Below, piece after piece: positions 62,435 through 64,000 of a DNA stretch of 64,000 nucleotides. Where the stretch lies: assembly GCA_910587095.1 (NCBI GenBank), contig CAJUMJ010000034.1, positions 14,270 to 78,269 of the forward strand, written 5' to 3'. The notes under the pieces were generated by a model. The model did not search any database, was not told the DNA's origin, and was given only the letters and a program-made list of their open reading frames with translations. The stretch's first letter is position 1. Every line of letters begins with the position of its first letter. Position numbers and translations under genes: made by a program. The DNA comes from an uncultured Lachnospiraceae bacterium (lineage in GTDB: Bacteria > Bacillota > Clostridia > Lachnospirales > Lachnospiraceae).

Positions 62435-63835
62435 CTAATTCAACACTTCAATATTCTGTATCATTACCGGTTTCCCTGTCTGTTGGTATAGCTGCACAAC
62501 GCTGCTCCTGTCCCCATAATAGGCATCGCTTATCGCAATTGCCCTGTCTAAATCCGGTGTATCATCGTAAATCCCCCACGCTTCCTCAATATACCGATCT
62601 CTGATTTCTCTGTATCTCTCCACCATTCCCGGACGCATGGATTTCATCGTATTTTCTATAAGAGGATGCGGACGCCACAAAAGTGCTACCTCCTCCTGAT
62701 TTTCTCTGAATATCCGCAATGTATTCTCTACTTTCTCAATCCATTTTTCGTTGTAATGTAAAAATGTGCTGATGCTTATATTATAGAAGATTACCTTCTT
62801 AAGCTCCCCATTCGGTTTCCCTATAATCCGCATCCAGTCTTCAGGTATATTAGACTCCGCTTTTACGGCATTCACTACCTTATCAATTTTCGGGGAACCC
62901 ACCCCCAATATTTTTTTCTCCAGTTCCAACCTTGAAGCCGGAAAATTCGCCTGCTTTGCCTCCTTCAAATACTCTTCGATGTAAATCTGGCGCATAGCCT
63001 CGGACTGTACAACTACCTTGTCAGCATAAATCGTTCCCGGCAGAAAACAGAAGTGCTTCATGGAATCAATTTTTCTCTGCCTTTCCAAATCATCAGACGT
63101 TATCTCTTCCAAAATAAAATATGGTATATATACTAATTGATCTGTATACTGTTTTAAATTCTTTGCGTAATACCTCGGATGCACACTTGTCACATGATTC
63201 CATTCATCATATGGATTATGAATAAAAATCATATCCGGCTTTCTCTCCTCAAGCTGATATGTCTGCCAATCTGTAATTTCTATATTCTGAGGATATTCAT
63301 TACCTTCGTAATGCATCAAACCAAAAGAATGATCGTCATTCAAATCAAAATAGGGAATCGGCACGCAGTAGGCATCGCAGTCGGGATCTTCCTTTGCCGC
63401 TAAATACACACTTTCCAGTGAATCCCACATAGCTGCCTTGTATGGAAAAAAAGCAATTTCTCTGCGAACCGGGATATCATTCTTAACACTGTTTTCCACA
63501 CGCAGCAATTGTTTTTTTAATAATTTGTACACTTTATTTGGCTCGCAAGCAGCATTCGTCCTTTCTGCAGACGACTCTTCCACATTGGAACTCATGCTTT
63601 CAAATACACGAAAAAGAGTCTCGCAGTATTCTTCTACATGCGAAACTGTAACACATTCTTCTCCCTCAGTCTCCTCGATGGCGTTTCCCAGCTCTACGGC
63701 AAACTCCTGACATTCTGCCAACATAGTCTGTACGGACGACAACTCATGTTTTTCGAGAGCCTCCCGGATTTCGCCATGCGCCTGCTGCAAACCATCTATG
63801 AAATTCAGTATTTCCCGCTTCCTTGCTTGTCTCAT
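62435..63835 (-). CDS. CDP-glycerol glycerophosphotransferase family protein
   Basis: 466 residues. N-terminal helical, probably coiled-coil region (1-110), then IAFFPYKAAMWDSLESVYLAA, IFIHNPYDEWN, FLPGTIYADKVVVQSEAM, GVGSPKIDKV, ALLWRPHPLIENTMKSM and AIAISDAYYGDRSSVVQLYQQTGKPVMI (the DxSS-like motif). This is the divergent family common next to glycan genes in Lachnospiraceae. It may transfer a polyol-phosphate at the membrane. It is the first gene of the left-running operon inside the window; a large hairpin lies upstream. Confidence 0.8.
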   Translation of the reverse strand: MRQARKREILNFIDGLQQAHGEIREALEKHELSSVQTMLAECQEFAVELGNAIEETEGEECVTVSHVEEYCETLFRVFESMSSNVEESSAERTNAACEPNKVYKLLKKQLLRVENSVKNDIPVRREIAFFPYKAAMWDSLESVYLAAKEDPDCDAYCVPIPYFDLNDDHSFGLMHYEGNEYPQNIEITDWQTYQLEERKPDMIFIHNPYDEWNHVTSVHPRYYAKNLKQYTDQLVYIPYFILEEITSDDLERQRKIDSMKHFCFLPGTIYADKVVVQSEAMRQIYIEEYLKEAKQANFPASRLELEKKILGVGSPKIDKVVNAVKAESNIPEDWMRIIGKPNGELKKVIFYNISISTFLHYNEKWIEKVENTLRIFRENQEEVALLWRPHPLIENTMKSMRPGMVERYREIRDRYIEEAWGIYDDTPDLDRAIAISDAYYGDRSSVVQLYQQTGKPVMIQNIEVLN

Positions 63836-63933
63836 ACTTTTCTCAGCTTCCCTGCATATATGATATACTCAACATTCACCTAGTACATCGTTCGACAAAT
63901 AACTGGATCAATCACGCAGAATGCTTTTCTGAG

Positions 63934-63991
63934 TGTACAGGTAAAAAAACGTAGGCGTAGCGGGCTACGCTGAGGATTTTTTACCTGTACA
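63934..63991. terminator. Large bidirectional hairpin at the right edge
   Basis: Outer arms TGTACAGGTAAAAAA and TTTTTTACCTGTACA (15 bp, perfect) enclose an inner stem GCGTAGC/GCTACGC with a 2-base loop. Either strand reads inner stem then U-run, so it can end transcription from both sides. It separates the glycan operon from whatever lies beyond the window. The 100 bases to the start of the transferase gene must hold its promoter, but no clear -35/-10 pair was found. Confidence 0.75.
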
Positions 63992-64000
63992 ATCGGGAAA

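Noticed and set aside
22176..63835. LicD-type phosphocholine transferase
   Set aside because: I looked for its usual DIDW-type motif among the locus proteins and did not see it.
1..64000. CRISPR array, tRNA or rRNA genes, insertion sequences
   Set aside because: No regularly spaced direct repeats, cloverleaf-like or rRNA stretches, or transposase-like frames were recognised.

Overview
The window looks like a Lachnospiraceae-type Clostridia (Firmicutes) chromosome segment. Grounds: the phosphotransbutyrylase/butyrate kinase pair, a PurO-type IMP cyclohydrolase next to a stand-alone AICAR transformylase, strong GGAGG-type ribosome binding sites, a BspA-like leucine-rich-repeat surface protein and a class B sortase relic. 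No rRNA, tRNA, CRISPR array or insertion sequence was recognised. From about 3.1 kb on, essentially every gene is on the minus strand.

Layout. 1-3.1 kb: 5' part of tex (minus), then three plus-strand genes (DUF4190-like membrane protein, SprA-like metalloprotease, DUF975 membrane protein) ending at a bidirectional terminator. 3.1-8.0 kb: an FkbM methyltransferase, a large LRR surface protein and a decayed sortase B. 8.0-19.2 kb: core genes prfB (programmed frameshift, with UAA instead of the usual UGA), a RelE/ParE-type toxin-antitoxin pair, secA, buk, ptb, AICAR transformylase, IMP cyclohydrolase, guaB and a small membrane protein. Several intergenic gaps here are packed with tight hairpins.

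19.4-63.8 kb is one very large surface-glycan (teichoic-acid-like or capsule) locus. From right to left, the direction of transcription, it holds: a CDP-glycerol-type transferase; a sugar-activation cassette (two radical SAM proteins, split transketolase, methyltransferase, nucleotidyltransferase-kinase with reversed HldE domain order); two tandem CBS/SGNH-like/CitC-like fusion proteins, one with a G10 tract placed to switch its catalytic domain; an ACP, adenylating ligase and GNAT set for an acyl or aminoacyl decoration; an FkbM enzyme, epimerase, UDP-galactopyranose-mutase-like protein, methyltransferase, TIGR04372-type transferase and beta-propeller; a duplicated asnB plus small-protein block; a run of GT4/GT2 glycosyltransferases; a sulfatase-fold protein and an FkbM enzyme; a phosphocholine module (licA, licC and a BCCT transporter in place of LicB); a CDP-polyol polymerase-type transferase; and a polyol-phosphate module (pentulose epimerase, TarI-like cytidylyltransferase, TarJ-like reductase).

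Taken together the locus seems to build a phosphodiester-linked, phosphocholine- and polyol-bearing glycan. The most unusual recurring element is a small Rossmann-like domain (GxGxxG ... VDxN pattern) attached to glycosyltransferases, methyltransferases, a sulfatase-fold protein and a glycerophosphotransferase, and also present alone in two small membrane-anchored proteins. The right-hand part (about 35-62 kb) is visibly more AT-rich than the left, suggesting recent acquisition or mosaic assembly. Functions in the glycan locus are inferred from family resemblance and context; no structure of the product can be read from the sequence.
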